64,000 bases of DNA, taken from positions 32,957 to 96,956 of the forward strand of contig CAZAEW010000007.1 of NCBI GenBank assembly GCA_964484065.1, in the 5' to 3' direction. Made by a program: the position numbers and the translations under genes. Positions 1 through 7,822 of this stretch are shown here, in pieces. Within the stretch, counting starts at the first letter, position 1, and every line of letters begins with the position of its first letter. Origin of the DNA: JAEVLT01 sp964484065. Lineage in GTDB: Bacteria > Bacillota > Bacilli > Bacillales > Cytobacillaceae. The notes under the pieces were generated by a model, which saw only the letters and a list, made by a program, of their open reading frames with translations, was not told the origin of the DNA and searched no databases.

Positions 1-1
1 C

Positions 2-1087
2 AGGGCTTCACTGGGACCGATGCTGCGGGAATATATCATCAGCGAAGCGATGCATTCCCTTGGGATTCCTACCACCCGCAGTCTGGCAGTAGTTTCAACC
101 GGTGAACCGGTAATCCGGGAAACAGTCCTTCCCGGCGCCGTCCTCACCCGAACAGCGTCCAGCCATATCCGCGTCGGAACTTTTCAATACACGGCAAACT
201 GGGGGAATGTTGAGGATCTTAGGACATTAGCTGACTATACAATCAAGCGCCATTATCCCGGCATAGAAGCTGATGAGAACCGCTATCTTTCACTGCTTCG
301 AAAAGTGATTGAACGTCAGGCAAAGCTGGTTTCCGAGTGGCAGCTGGTTGGTTTTATCCACGGAGTGATGAACACCGATAATATGGCAATTAGCGGTGAA
401 ACGATCGATTATGGTCCTTGCGCTTTTATGGATACTTACGACCCGGCAACCGTATTCAGTTCTATTGACAGAGAAGGCCGTTATGCTTATGGGAATCAGC
501 CGTATATCGCCGGGTGGAATCTTGCCCGCTTTGCGGAAACCCTGTTGCCGCTGCTGCATGACAATGAGGAAGAAGCCGTTAATATCGCACAAGATGCGAT
601 TTCACAGTTTGAAGGGCAGTATTTCCGTCATTGGTTTTCTGGAATGAGGGGAAAATTAGGGATTTTTAATGAAGAAAAACAGGATGAAGATCTTATTAAA
701 GATCTTTTGGGGATCATGAAGAAGTATCGTGCGGATTATACGAATACTTTCCGTGCCTTGACGTTTGATAAACCGGTGGATAAAGAATTATTTGCAGCTC
801 CGGAATTTGCCAAGTGGCATAAGAGGTGGCAGGCAAGGCTCAGCAGGCAGGAGGAATCGAAAGTTTCCACGATTGAGTTGATGAAAAACAGCAATCCCGG
901 GGTTATTCCGCGGAATCATCGGGTGGAAGAGGCACTGGATGCTGCAGTGAATGACGAAGACTACAGCGTAATGGAACGGCTTCTTGATGTCCTTTCAAAC
1001 CCGTTTGCGTACAGCCCTGAACAGGAAAAATACACCAAACCGCCCGAACCATCATCCATTCCGTACCAAACTTTTTGCGGTACATGA
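2..1087 (+). CDS. selO: Protein adenylyltransferase SelO (YdiU family), 5' part outside window
   Basis: The frame is already open at base 2, ahead of the first ATG at 20, and its first residues (RASLGPMLREY) match an internal SelO segment. The gene therefore starts upstream and only about 361 C-terminal codons are present. SelO is a pseudokinase that transfers AMP from ATP to hydroxyl side chains of proteins (family knowledge). Visible motifs are HGVMNTDNM (about bases 360-386), which supplies the catalytic-loop Asn, and DYGPCAFMD (about 406-432), which supplies the metal-binding Asp. The chain ends in TFCGT, with Cys third from the C-terminus, where animal SelO carries selenocysteine. No terminator hairpin follows directly. 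Confidence 0.93.
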   Translation, partial: RASLGPMLREYIISEAMHSLGIPTTRSLAVVSTGEPVIRETVLPGAVLTRTASSHIRVGTFQYTANWGNVEDLRTLADYTIKRHYPGIEADENRYLSLLRKVIERQAKLVSEWQLVGFIHGVMNTDNMAISGETIDYGPCAFMDTYDPATVFSSIDREGRYAYGNQPYIAGWNLARFAETLLPLLHDNEEEAVNIAQDAISQFEGQYFRHWFSGMRGKLGIFNEEKQDEDLIKDLLGIMKKYRADYTNTFRALTFDKPVDKELFAAPEFAKWHKRWQARLSRQEESKVSTIELMKNSNPGVIPRNHRVEEALDAAVNDEDYSVMERLLDVLSNPFAYSPEQEKYTKPPEPSSIPYQTFCGT

Positions 1088-1129
1088 ATGTGATAATTTA
1101 AATACCAAATTACTGTCAAAAATATTTTT

Positions 1130-1188
1130 TTAAGGACAATTTCGTGTAGTTTTTTTGCCGGAATGTCCTTAATCATTTTTTAAGGACA
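1130..1188. repeat. Three copies of TTAAGGACA (two direct, one inverted)
   Basis: The 9-mer TTAAGGACA occurs at 1130-1138 and 1180-1188, and its complement TGTCCTTAA at 1164-1172. The copies sit in the 260 bp between selO and the isoprenoid synthase-like gene, about 160-220 bp before the latter's start. They could be operator half-sites or a selO terminator stem (the 1164/1180 pair encloses a short T-rich loop). No regulator is identified. Confidence 0.5.
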
Positions 1189-1351
1189 AATCACGATTAT
1201 TGAGCTTATATAATCATATTCCCATAAAAAGTGGAAAAACTTATATTTTATAGAAAGGTAGAATGCTAAAATACTAATAGTATAAATACTTAGATATTCA
1301 GTCTGACCGTTTGTCCGAAATTTTAAGTCCATAAAGCAGGGGAATGTGCAT

Positions 1352-3727
1352 ATGAATGAACAGTTAATACATAATCCCAATATTTTCTATAAGCTAGCAG
1401 AGAAGAGGGCTGAAGATTATTTTCAATCCCTCTATGCCCAGGTTAGGCAGAAAAACTATATTCTCATACTTACAAAAGATATGCAGTCGTGGAAACACGG
1501 CCATATTCATCAGAACCGATTCTTTTCTTTTTTTTCGAATCGAGGGAAGAAAAAGGCTCCCCAAGAATACCATCACTATATTCAATGGCTAAATTACAGT
1601 GGCAAGCTGGACCGCTATCTCGAACGTAGCTTTTCTTATATATTTATGCGTGATCTTGGAAAAGATCTGAACTCCCCTGAAACAAAAGCAAATGTCCGGC
1701 GAACAGTCGAAAGTATAAAAAAGAACCTGATTAAACCCAGTTCACAAGACCAAATCGAGACATTCAGCTTGGCAGGGCTGTACAGATGGGCGCAAAAGGA
1801 ACATATTGAATCAGCTGTAATCTGGCTGTTAAATAAGCTTAAGATGGTATCCTCCCATATTCCAAAGGGGATGGATGCTGTACATGCACAGCGAAAATTG
1901 ATTAAAATTATTGCCGGTGTCATCCTGCACGAGCTGGAAGAAATGGGGGCCGGGACTCCAGGTGAAGAACGCGTGAAGAGGCTTGATCAGGCGATCAGGC
2001 TGGGCTATTCCTACGGATTGACCTATCCCTACATTGACGACCTTCTTGATGCCCAAGTTTTATCTGAAAAAGAAAAAATAGATTACTCCCGTTTCATTCG
2101 AACCGCCCTGATCACAGGAACGGTGCCGCCATTAGGCGAATGGACAGGAAGTAACAAGGACTTTATTGAATTTATTCATGGCGAACTTCAAGCTGCTTTT
2201 GAATACATTCGGGCTCAGCAGCCTCCGGAAAAAAGAAAACATTTTTTCGAGCAAGCGTATATCTTTTTTCATTCTCAGGAAGAAGATCGTAAAAAAGATT
2301 TAACAAATCAAAATTACAGCAATGAAGAACTATATATCCCTATCATTTTAAAATCTGCCTTTTCCCGATTGATTGCCCGGTCAGTCATCAACGCTCCTGA
2401 AGATGAAGGCTTTGACAGCCGGACATTCTATTATGGCATTTACAATCAGCTTGCGGATGATTTTGCGGATATGTTTGATGATATGAAGGAAGGGGCTGTT
2501 ACGCCCTATACTTATTATTTGAAATATCATGATAAGCGTCCGGACTTGATCAATCCTTTTGAGTTATATTGGTCCGTCATTTCTCATTTGATCCATCAAG
2601 TGTACCGCTCTGATCCTGCCGCCTGTGAAGTCATTTTGGATCGTGCCATAAACGGTTTGAAACGCTATAAAGAAAGAATGGGCAAAGCGAAATACACAGA
2701 GGTAATGGAGCTATTCTCTTCTGGAAATGCCTCATTTAATCGCGTTATTCAAAATGTGGTCCAGAAAGCGGATGATGTCGACTTTTTTGACAAACTTCTC
2801 AGGGATCATATTATTGCCATTTTGAAAAAGGAACAGGCGGAACAGGATGAATTTTTCAAGACAATTGAGACTGTGCGGGAGCAAATTAACAGCTTCCTAA
2901 AAATCCCTCTTAACAGGAATCGGTTTTTTATGGAAGTGCCAATCGTTGAGGCGGCAAACTACAGTCTTGAGGGTGAGGGTAAGCGCTTGCGGCCAATCAT
3001 TACCTGGTTTATGGGGGTCAAAGGATATGGATTAAGCGGATCCGCAATTATGCCGCTTTTGAAATCCTTAGAGTATATGCATACGGCATCGCTGATATTT
3101 GACGATCTGCCCGCGCAGGATAATGCTCCGATCCGCAGGGGATGTCCAACGGTACATGAGGTTTATAACACAGCAGTTGCGGAATTAACAGGACTGTTTC
3201 TGACCCAGAAGGCCGTTGAGGAACAAACATCTCTGCAAGGATACGATCCGGAAACAGTGCTGAAACTGATTCAATATTCGTCAAAAGTGACGCAAGCGAT
3301 GTGTGAAGGGCAAGCAATGGACTTGGAATCGAAGGGTAAACAATTGACACTGGAACAATTAAATCAGTTATGCTTTTATAAAACGGGAATGGCATTTGAA
3401 GCTTCTCTGATTATGCCGGCCATTCTCGCCCATGTTAACATGGCTGAAATGGAGGCATTGAAAAAATTTGCCCGGCATGCCGGTATTGCCTTTCAAATTA
3501 AGGATGATCTCCTCGATGTGGAAGGAGAGGCGGAATTGCTCGGAAAGCCGATTGGCCAAGATGCTGAAAATAACAATTCGACGTTCGTTTCTGCTCTGGG
3601 GATGGAAGGGGCAAAAAAACAGATGTGGGATCACTATTGCCTTGCCATCGAAGCACTCCAGGAGGTGCCCCGTAATACCGCTTTTCTAAAGCAATTGCTC
3701 AAATATATGGTGAACCGGAGCCATTAA
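1352..3727 (+). CDS. Two-domain isoprenoid synthase-like protein (C-terminal polyprenyl synthetase)
   Basis: 791 residues, more than twice the usual ~300 of a polyprenyl synthetase. The C-terminal ~300 residues form a canonical trans-prenyltransferase: first Asp-rich motif DDLPAQDNAPIRRG, KTG (in FYKTGMAFE), and second motif FQIKDDLLD. These condense isopentenyl diphosphate with an allylic diphosphate. The N-terminal ~480 residues hold two more acidic motifs, YIDDLLDAQ (about residue 230) and QLADDFADMFDD (about 365). Their spacing and context loosely resemble YtpB-type class I terpene synthases, so the protein may make and then process a prenyl chain (inference). A GTG at 1346 is in frame, but AGGGGAA at 1338-1344 is correctly spaced only for the ATG at 1352. 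The gene is monocistronic. Confidence 0.75.
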   Translation: MNEQLIHNPNIFYKLAEKRAEDYFQSLYAQVRQKNYILILTKDMQSWKHGHIHQNRFFSFFSNRGKKKAPQEYHHYIQWLNYSGKLDRYLERSFSYIFMRDLGKDLNSPETKANVRRTVESIKKNLIKPSSQDQIETFSLAGLYRWAQKEHIESAVIWLLNKLKMVSSHIPKGMDAVHAQRKLIKIIAGVILHELEEMGAGTPGEERVKRLDQAIRLGYSYGLTYPYIDDLLDAQVLSEKEKIDYSRFIRTALITGTVPPLGEWTGSNKDFIEFIHGELQAAFEYIRAQQPPEKRKHFFEQAYIFFHSQEEDRKKDLTNQNYSNEELYIPIILKSAFSRLIARSVINAPEDEGFDSRTFYYGIYNQLADDFADMFDDMKEGAVTPYTYYLKYHDKRPDLINPFELYWSVISHLIHQVYRSDPAACEVILDRAINGLKRYKERMGKAKYTEVMELFSSGNASFNRVIQNVVQKADDVDFFDKLLRDHIIAILKKEQAEQDEFFKTIETVREQINSFLKIPLNRNRFFMEVPIVEAANYSLEGEGKRLRPIITWFMGVKGYGLSGSAIMPLLKSLEYMHTASLIFDDLPAQDNAPIRRGCPTVHEVYNTAVAELTGLFLTQKAVEEQTSLQGYDPETVLKLIQYSSKVTQAMCEGQAMDLESKGKQLTLEQLNQLCFYKTGMAFEASLIMPAILAHVNMAEMEALKKFARHAGIAFQIKDDLLDVEGEAELLGKPIGQDAENNNSTFVSALGMEGAKKQMWDHYCLAIEALQEVPRNTAFLKQLLKYMVNRSH

Positions 3728-3731
3728 TAAA

Positions 3732-3770
3732 GAATCCGCCGCTATTTTGGCACAGCGGCGGATTCCTTTA
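3732..3770 (+). terminator. Intrinsic terminator of the isoprenoid synthase-like gene
   Basis: A perfect 12 bp stem, GAATCCGCCGCT (3732-3743) with AGCGGCGGATTC (3754-3765), lies 5 nt after the stop codon and is followed by a short T-rich tail. Confidence 0.8.
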
Positions 3771-3785
3771 AAAATTAATTACTAC

Positions 3786-3815
3786 TTGACAGGTAGGAAT
3801 AATATGATTTATCAT
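3786..3815 (+). promoter_or_regulatory. Sigma-A promoter for ssuE
   Basis: TTGACA at 3786-3791 and TATCAT at 3810-3815 with an 18 bp spacer. Transcription should start near 3822, which places the following terminator hairpin inside the leader RNA. Confidence 0.65.
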
Positions 3816-3860
3816 AAAATACAAATAATTCAATCAATTGTTTTAGCCGACTGGACTGCC

Positions 3861-3917
3861 AGAGGCTCTCAATTCAGGGTAATCGTCACCCCCTGTGTTT
3901 GAGAGCCTCTTTTTATT
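3861..3917 (+). terminator. Leader terminator/attenuator ahead of ssuE
   Basis: A perfect 12 bp stem, AGAGGCTCTCAA (3861-3872) with TTGAGAGCCTCT (3899-3910), is followed by TTTTTATTT. A small inner hairpin (CAGGG/CCCTG) sits in the loop. It lies between the ssuE promoter and its start codon, so it looks like a conditional terminator. The leader does not look like an S-box or T-box to me. Confidence 0.7.
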
Positions 3918-3940
3918 TACATGATAAAGGAGTGCTTAAT

Positions 3941-4486
3941 ATGACAAAAATAACGATTATTTCAGGAAGTCCATCCCACCCGTCCCGCAGCTCAAGCCTT
4001 GCGGATTATGTAGAAAAACGGATTACAGCGGAAGGACTGCAAGTAAACAACATTACGGTCCGTGATCTCCCGCCGGAAGACATTGCCTTAGCTAATTTCA
4101 GTTCTCCAGCGGTAAAAGAAGCTCAACTGCAAATTGAACAGTCAGATGCGATTATTGTTATAAGCCCGGTCTATAAAGCGAGCTATCCAGGTATTCTTAA
4201 ATCATTCCTCGACTTAATTCCGGAAAAAGGTCTGGAAAAGAAAGTGGTATTGCCGATTGTGACTGGCGGAACGATTGCCCATCTTTTATCGCTGGAGTAC
4301 GCATTCAAACCTGTTTTTTCCGTTTTGGGCAGCAACGAAATATTAAATGGAGTCTATCTGGTCGATTCGCAGATTAATTATAAAGACCGTTTTTCTTTTA
4401 CGGAGCCTCAGGCTGAACAAAGGCTGCTCACTTCGGTCAATGATCTGATAACAAATCTTAAAAAAGCGGAAAAAGTAATCTCTTAA
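3941..4486 (+). CDS. ssuE: NAD(P)H-dependent FMN reductase SsuE
   Basis: 181-residue flavodoxin-like reductase that supplies reduced FMN to the SsuD monooxygenase in sulfonate desulfonation. The N-terminus KITIISGSPSHPSRSSSLAD is the FMN phosphate-binding loop, and VISPVYKASYPGILKSFLD is the family's conserved middle segment. The frame extends upstream to 3899, but AAAGGAG at 3926-3932 fixes the ATG at 3941. The upstream extension overlaps the leader terminator and is not coding. ssuD follows 17 nt downstream and is probably cotranscribed. Confidence 0.9.
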   Translation: MTKITIISGSPSHPSRSSSLADYVEKRITAEGLQVNNITVRDLPPEDIALANFSSPAVKEAQLQIEQSDAIIVISPVYKASYPGILKSFLDLIPEKGLEKKVVLPIVTGGTIAHLLSLEYAFKPVFSVLGSNEILNGVYLVDSQINYKDRFSFTEPQAEQRLLTSVNDLITNLKKAEKVIS

Positions 4487-4503
4487 GAAAGGAAGCACTA
4501 ACG

Positions 4504-5655
4504 ATGAATATATTTTGGTTTATTCCAACGCATGGCGATGGACGTTACTTAGGAACAGCAGAAGGAGCAAGGGCAGTCAGCCATTCATATTGCAAACAAA
4601 TTGCACAGGCTGTCGAAGAATTAGGATACGAAGGAGTATTAATTCCGACTGGAAAATCGTGCGAAGATCCTTGGATTGTGGCATCTACGCTTGTTCCCGT
4701 TACGCAAAAGCTGAAATTTTTAGTGGCGCTGCGTCCAGGATTAATGTCGCCGACTGTTGCGGCAAGAATGACGGCAACTCTTGACCGCTTTTCAAAGGGG
4801 CGACTGCTTCTAAATGTTGTTGCCGGAGGAGATCCTGTTGAATTAGGCGGGGACGGGTTATTTTTAGATCATGATGAACGCTATGAGCTGACCGACGAAT
4901 TTTTAACGGTGTGGCGAAAGCTTTTAGAAGGAGAAAATGTGCACTTTGATGGCGATCATATTCGAGTAGAAGGCGGATCCGTTCTGTACCCGACGGTACA
5001 AAGTCCAACCCCGCCGCTATTCTTTGGAGGGTCATCTCCTGCAGGACACGATGTGGCAGCAGAACATGTCGACGTTTATTTAACTTGGGGGGAACCGCCT
5101 GCCAAGGTGGAAGCCAAAATAAACGAAATGAGAAAATTAGCGGAAGCAAAAGGGAGAAAGTTAAAGTTTGGAATCCGTTTGCATGTGATTGTAAGGGAAA
5201 CCGAAGAGGAGGCTTGGAAGGCTGCAGAAGCGTTAATTCAGCATGTAGATGATGAAGCCATTGCAGCTGCCCAAAAAGTATTTGCCCGGATGGATTCAGA
5301 AGGCCAAAAACGGATGAGCGAGCTGCACCTTGGCAGCCGTGCGAACCTGGAAATCAGTCCTAACCTATGGGCGGGAGTAGGACTTGTCCGCGGCGGAGCA
5401 GGGACAGCACTTGTGGGCGATCCTGACACGGTTGCTGCCCGGATGAAAGAATATGCAGATTTAGGAATAGAAACGTTTGTCCTTTCCGGATATCCGCATT
5501 TAGAAGAAGCATATCGCACTGCTGAACTGCTGTTTCCAAAGCTTCCAATCAAACTGGAAAAGGATCCAAACGAGCGCACATTTGTAAGCCCATTTGGAGA
5601 AATGATCGGCAACGAGCTTGTTCCATCTAAGTTAAAGAAGAAAAGTTTAGTCTAG
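4504..5655 (+). CDS. ssuD: FMNH2-dependent alkanesulfonate monooxygenase SsuD
   Basis: 383-residue bacterial luciferase-family (TIM-barrel) enzyme that cleaves the C-S bond of alkanesulfonates with O2 and FMNH2 from SsuE, releasing sulfite and an aldehyde. Recognisable are the N-terminal FWFIPTHGDGRYLG, the active-site region PTGKSCEDPW (Cys53, equivalent to E. coli Cys54), LVALRPG, and SGYPHLEEAYR with the conserved Arg of the mobile loop. Length and start match the family (383 versus 381 in E. coli). The binding-protein transporter is encoded 1 kb downstream, separated by the regulator and yezD. Confidence 0.95.
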   Translation: MNIFWFIPTHGDGRYLGTAEGARAVSHSYCKQIAQAVEELGYEGVLIPTGKSCEDPWIVASTLVPVTQKLKFLVALRPGLMSPTVAARMTATLDRFSKGRLLLNVVAGGDPVELGGDGLFLDHDERYELTDEFLTVWRKLLEGENVHFDGDHIRVEGGSVLYPTVQSPTPPLFFGGSSPAGHDVAAEHVDVYLTWGEPPAKVEAKINEMRKLAEAKGRKLKFGIRLHVIVRETEEEAWKAAEALIQHVDDEAIAAAQKVFARMDSEGQKRMSELHLGSRANLEISPNLWAGVGLVRGGAGTALVGDPDTVAARMKEYADLGIETFVLSGYPHLEEAYRTAELLFPKLPIKLEKDPNERTFVSPFGEMIGNELVPSKLKKKSLV

Positions 5656-5745
5656 TATGCGAAATTTTTTGAAAATGGGTTGATTTTGGAAAAAATCCAT
5701 ATTATGATATTAACAGTAAACCAATGAATTTTATCGGAATTAATA

Positions 5746-5785
5746 TTTCAGATAATTGATCAGTCATCCTGAAGGTTATCTGAAA
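5746..5785. other. 10 bp perfect inverted repeat downstream of ssuD
   Basis: TTTCAGATAA (5746-5755) and TTATCTGAAA (5776-5785) are separated by 20 nt. No T-tract follows, so it is not an obvious intrinsic terminator. It may be an operator or RNA structure in the ssuD/Rrf2 intergenic region. Confidence 0.4.
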
Positions 5786-5813
5786 GCTGAAAATATCTGA
5801 CTTTTTCAAAAAA

Positions 5814-5836
5814 CCCAGTGAAAACTGGGCTCGTTT
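5814..5836 (+). terminator. Probable terminator of ssuE-ssuD
   Basis: CCCAGT (5814-5819) pairs with ACTGGG (5824-5829) across a 4 nt loop, followed by CTCGTTTT. The stem is short and precedes the Rrf2-gene operator. Confidence 0.5.
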
Positions 5837-5844
5837 TCAATATG

Positions 5845-5869
5845 AATGTTGACTAAAACACTCAACATT
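5845..5869. promoter_or_regulatory. Putative operator in front of the Rrf2 regulator gene
   Basis: A perfect dyad, AATGTTGA (5845-5852) N9 TCAACATT (5862-5869), ends 5 nt before the ribosome site of the Rrf2 gene. Size and position fit an autoregulatory site. Which protein binds it is inference. Confidence 0.5.
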
Positions 5870-5886
5870 AGATGGAGAGGATCAAG

Positions 5887-6342
5887 ATGAAGGTATCCAG
5901 TAAGGGAGAATACGCACTAAGGGCATTAATCTTTCTCGGGAATCATCACGGAAAGGTCTTTGGAATTAAAGAAATTTCCGACAAAATACATGTCAGTATT
6001 CCCTACCTCGAGCAGTTATTGCTGCAACTAAAGAAGTTGGGCTATGTGACGAGTAAGAGAGGGGCGAAAGGCGGATATATGCTTCAAATGAGTGCGGAAG
6101 AAATTAATATTGGTGAAGTAATCCGCAATCTGGAAGGTCCGTTATCGCCGATGGCGTGCGCTTCCCTTACTAAATACGAACCTTGTTCTTTAGAAGCAGG
6201 ATGCCAATTAAAACCTTTATGGTCTTTAGTCAGGGATACAATTGCATTCGTTCTTGAACGGGTTACTCTTGATGATTTAGTGCAGAATCGAATTTCGCAA
6301 ATAGAAGGAGAGGATTTCTTTGTCTTTAAAAGGACGTCTTGA
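5887..6342 (+). CDS. Rrf2-family transcriptional regulator (likely sulfonate-cluster regulator)
   Basis: 151 residues. It has an N-terminal winged helix (MKVSSKGEYALRALIFLG), the recognition-helix region ISDKIHVSIPYLEQLLLQLK and the wing SKRGAKGGY, all typical of Rrf2 proteins. Three cysteines (C91, C100, C106) are spaced much as in IscR-type Fe-S members, so it could sense a cluster, or cysteine-pathway metabolites as CymR does. Its place between ssuED and ssuACB argues for control of sulfur assimilation (inference). The frame opens at 5872, but GGAGAGG at 5874-5880 selects the ATG at 5887. Its 3' end overlaps yezD by 23 nt, implying cotranscription. Confidence 0.88.
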   Translation: MKVSSKGEYALRALIFLGNHHGKVFGIKEISDKIHVSIPYLEQLLLQLKKLGYVTSKRGAKGGYMLQMSAEEINIGEVIRNLEGPLSPMACASLTKYEPCSLEAGCQLKPLWSLVRDTIAFVLERVTLDDLVQNRISQIEGEDFFVFKRTS

Positions 6343-6511
6343 TGAGCAAGTAATGGAGAAAATAGTCGGCTTATTGGAAGCATTAGAGTTTGGAACGATC
6401 CAAATCACTGTTCATGATTCACAAATTACACAAATTGACCGCTTAGAAAAATACCGGTTTCCTTTACAAAAGAAATCAAGTCCACAAGTTATCGCAAATC
6501 GAAGTAATTAA
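6320..6511 (+). CDS. yezD: YezD-family small protein (DUF2292)
   Basis: 63 residues from a TTG start, supported by GAAGGAGAGG at 6304-6313 with 6-7 nt spacing. The core ALEFGTIQITVHDSQITQIDRLEKYRF matches the short YezD/DUF2292 family, which is repeatedly found beside sulfur-assimilation genes and has no established biochemical role. It overlaps the end of the Rrf2 gene by 23 nt, so translation is probably coupled. No membrane segment or signal peptide is visible. Confidence 0.8.
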   Translation: MSLKGRLDEQVMEKIVGLLEALEFGTIQITVHDSQITQIDRLEKYRFPLQKKSSPQVIANRSN

Positions 6512-6519
6512 ATACTGCT

Positions 6520-6602
6520 GATCGGACGTCCGAAGGCTCAATAGTTCATGTGCATCCACTGATGTGCATGGCTGTTGAGCCTTTTTTTTCGGACGGACGA
6601 TC
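6520..6602 (+). terminator. Long nested hairpin terminator between yezD and ssuA
   Basis: Three coaxial stems are visible. The outer one (6520-6534 with 6588-6602) pairs 13 of 15 positions. The middle one is GGCTCAATAG (6535-6544) with CTGTTGAGCC (6572-6581). The inner one is CATGTGCATC (6548-6557) with GATGTGCATG (6561-6570), using two G-U pairs. T8 (6582-6589) follows the middle stem, so that is a terminator, and the outer stem overlaps the T-tract. It sits in front of ssuA like the ssuE leader hairpin and may regulate the transporter genes. Confidence 0.75.
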
Positions 6603-6643
6603 CAGGATGATGAAGTTTTTATCAGACCAGGAGGATTACAAAA

Positions 6644-7621
6644 ATGATGAACGTTAAGTACAAATGGCAGGCTGCTTTGATCCTGATTTTAGCTCTTTTG
6701 CTGGGAGGATGCAGCACATCCGTATCAAACAATAAAGAAGAAAAAACCGCTGGCAAGAAGGACACAAAGGTCATTAACATCGGTTATCAAAAATTCGGAA
6801 CGTTAAACATTTTAAAAGCGAAGGGAAGTTTGGAGGAGGGATTAAAACCGCTGGGCTACAAAGTAAAGTGGACAGAGTTCCCGGGAGGCCCTCAATTGCT
6901 GGAGGCACTGAATGTCGGAAGTCTTGATTTTGGGCATACAGGTGAAGCGCCGCCTATTTTTGCGCAGGCAGCTGGGGCTCCGCTCGTGTATTTTGCTGAT
7001 TCCGCCGCCAATCCAAAGGCAGAGGCGATTTTAGTTCCGAAAAATTCCCCGATTAAATCGGTTAAGGATTTAAAAGGCAAGAAGGTAGCTTTAAACAAAG
7101 GTTCCAATGTCCATTATTTATTAGTGAAATCGTTGGAAAAAGCAGGACTTAAGTATGAAGATATCAAAACGGAGTTTCTTCCTCCTTCCGATGCCCGTGC
7201 TGCATTTGAAAGCGGGAATGTTGATGCCTGGGTTATTTGGGATCCATTTTTAGCAGATGCTGAACTTAACGCGAATGCGAGAATTTTGGCAGATGGAACC
7301 GGCTTAGTGAAAAATCGCGAATTTTTCTTGGCATCAAGAAAGTTTGCCAAAGAAAATCCAAAGGTTTTAGACGTGATTTATCAGGAACTGCAAAAGACGG
7401 AGGACTGGGTGAAAGGGAATCCGAAAGAAGCAGCAAAATTCCTGGCACCGCAAATCGGCATGAGTGAACAGACATTGGATTTAACATTGAGCCGGAAAAA
7501 TTTTGGGCTTGTGAAAACGGATGACAAGACGATAAGCGATCAGCAAAAAATCGCGGATGAATTTTACAAACTGCAATTGATACCAAGTGATATCAATGTT
7601 AAGGATGCGGTTTTGAAATAG
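6644..7621 (+). CDS. ssuA: Sulfonate ABC transporter substrate-binding lipoprotein SsuA
   Basis: 325 residues with a lipoprotein signal peptide ending in LLGGC (Cys23), so it is anchored outside the membrane. The mature protein is an NMT1/SsuA-type binding protein: INIGYQKFGTLNILKAKG near the start, GSLDFGHTGEAPPIFAQ, LKGKKVALNKGSN, and DAWVIWDPF in the second lobe. It delivers aliphatic sulfonates to SsuC/SsuB. The ribosome site CAGGAGG lies about 9 nt before the ATG. It is separated from ssuC by ~200 bp containing a 21 bp tandem repeat, an unusual spacing for this operon. Confidence 0.93.
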   Translation: MMNVKYKWQAALILILALLLGGCSTSVSNNKEEKTAGKKDTKVINIGYQKFGTLNILKAKGSLEEGLKPLGYKVKWTEFPGGPQLLEALNVGSLDFGHTGEAPPIFAQAAGAPLVYFADSAANPKAEAILVPKNSPIKSVKDLKGKKVALNKGSNVHYLLVKSLEKAGLKYEDIKTEFLPPSDARAAFESGNVDAWVIWDPFLADAELNANARILADGTGLVKNREFFLASRKFAKENPKVLDVIYQELQKTEDWVKGNPKEAAKFLAPQIGMSEQTLDLTLSRKNFGLVKTDDKTISDQQKIADEFYKLQLIPSDINVKDAVLK

Positions 7622-7666
7622 AAATGTAATGCTTTTCCATGCCAGGGCGAACAAGTTGTGACATCC

Positions 7667-7753
7667 GCGTGAATAATTGTGAACTTGGCGCGATTAATTG
7701 TGAACTTGACGTGAATAGTTGTGAACTTGACGCAATTAATTGTGAACTCGGCG
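7667..7753. repeat. Four tandem 21 bp repeats between ssuA and ssuC
   Basis: Units start at 7667, 7688, 7709 and 7730 and approximate [GA]CGYGAATAATTGTGAACTTG. A partial related copy (AAGTTGTGACATC) precedes them. Because 21 is a multiple of three, the minus strand reads as a seven-residue repeat, but that open frame has no ribosome site and overlaps ssuA, so I do not call it a gene. Confidence 0.85.
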
Positions 7754-7822
7754 TAAAAGACCATTTAATCACTTGAAAACCAGTAAATTTTTTACAAAAA
7801 ATATAAAGGACGTGACGAAAAA

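Noticed and set aside
3820..3917. SAM-I (S-box) riboswitch before ssuE
   Set aside because: The leader lacks the conserved S-box core and is too short before the terminator.
7564..7764. 66-codon minus-strand frame with seven-residue repeats
   Set aside because: It is generated by the 21 bp repeat, overlaps ssuA and has no ribosome site.
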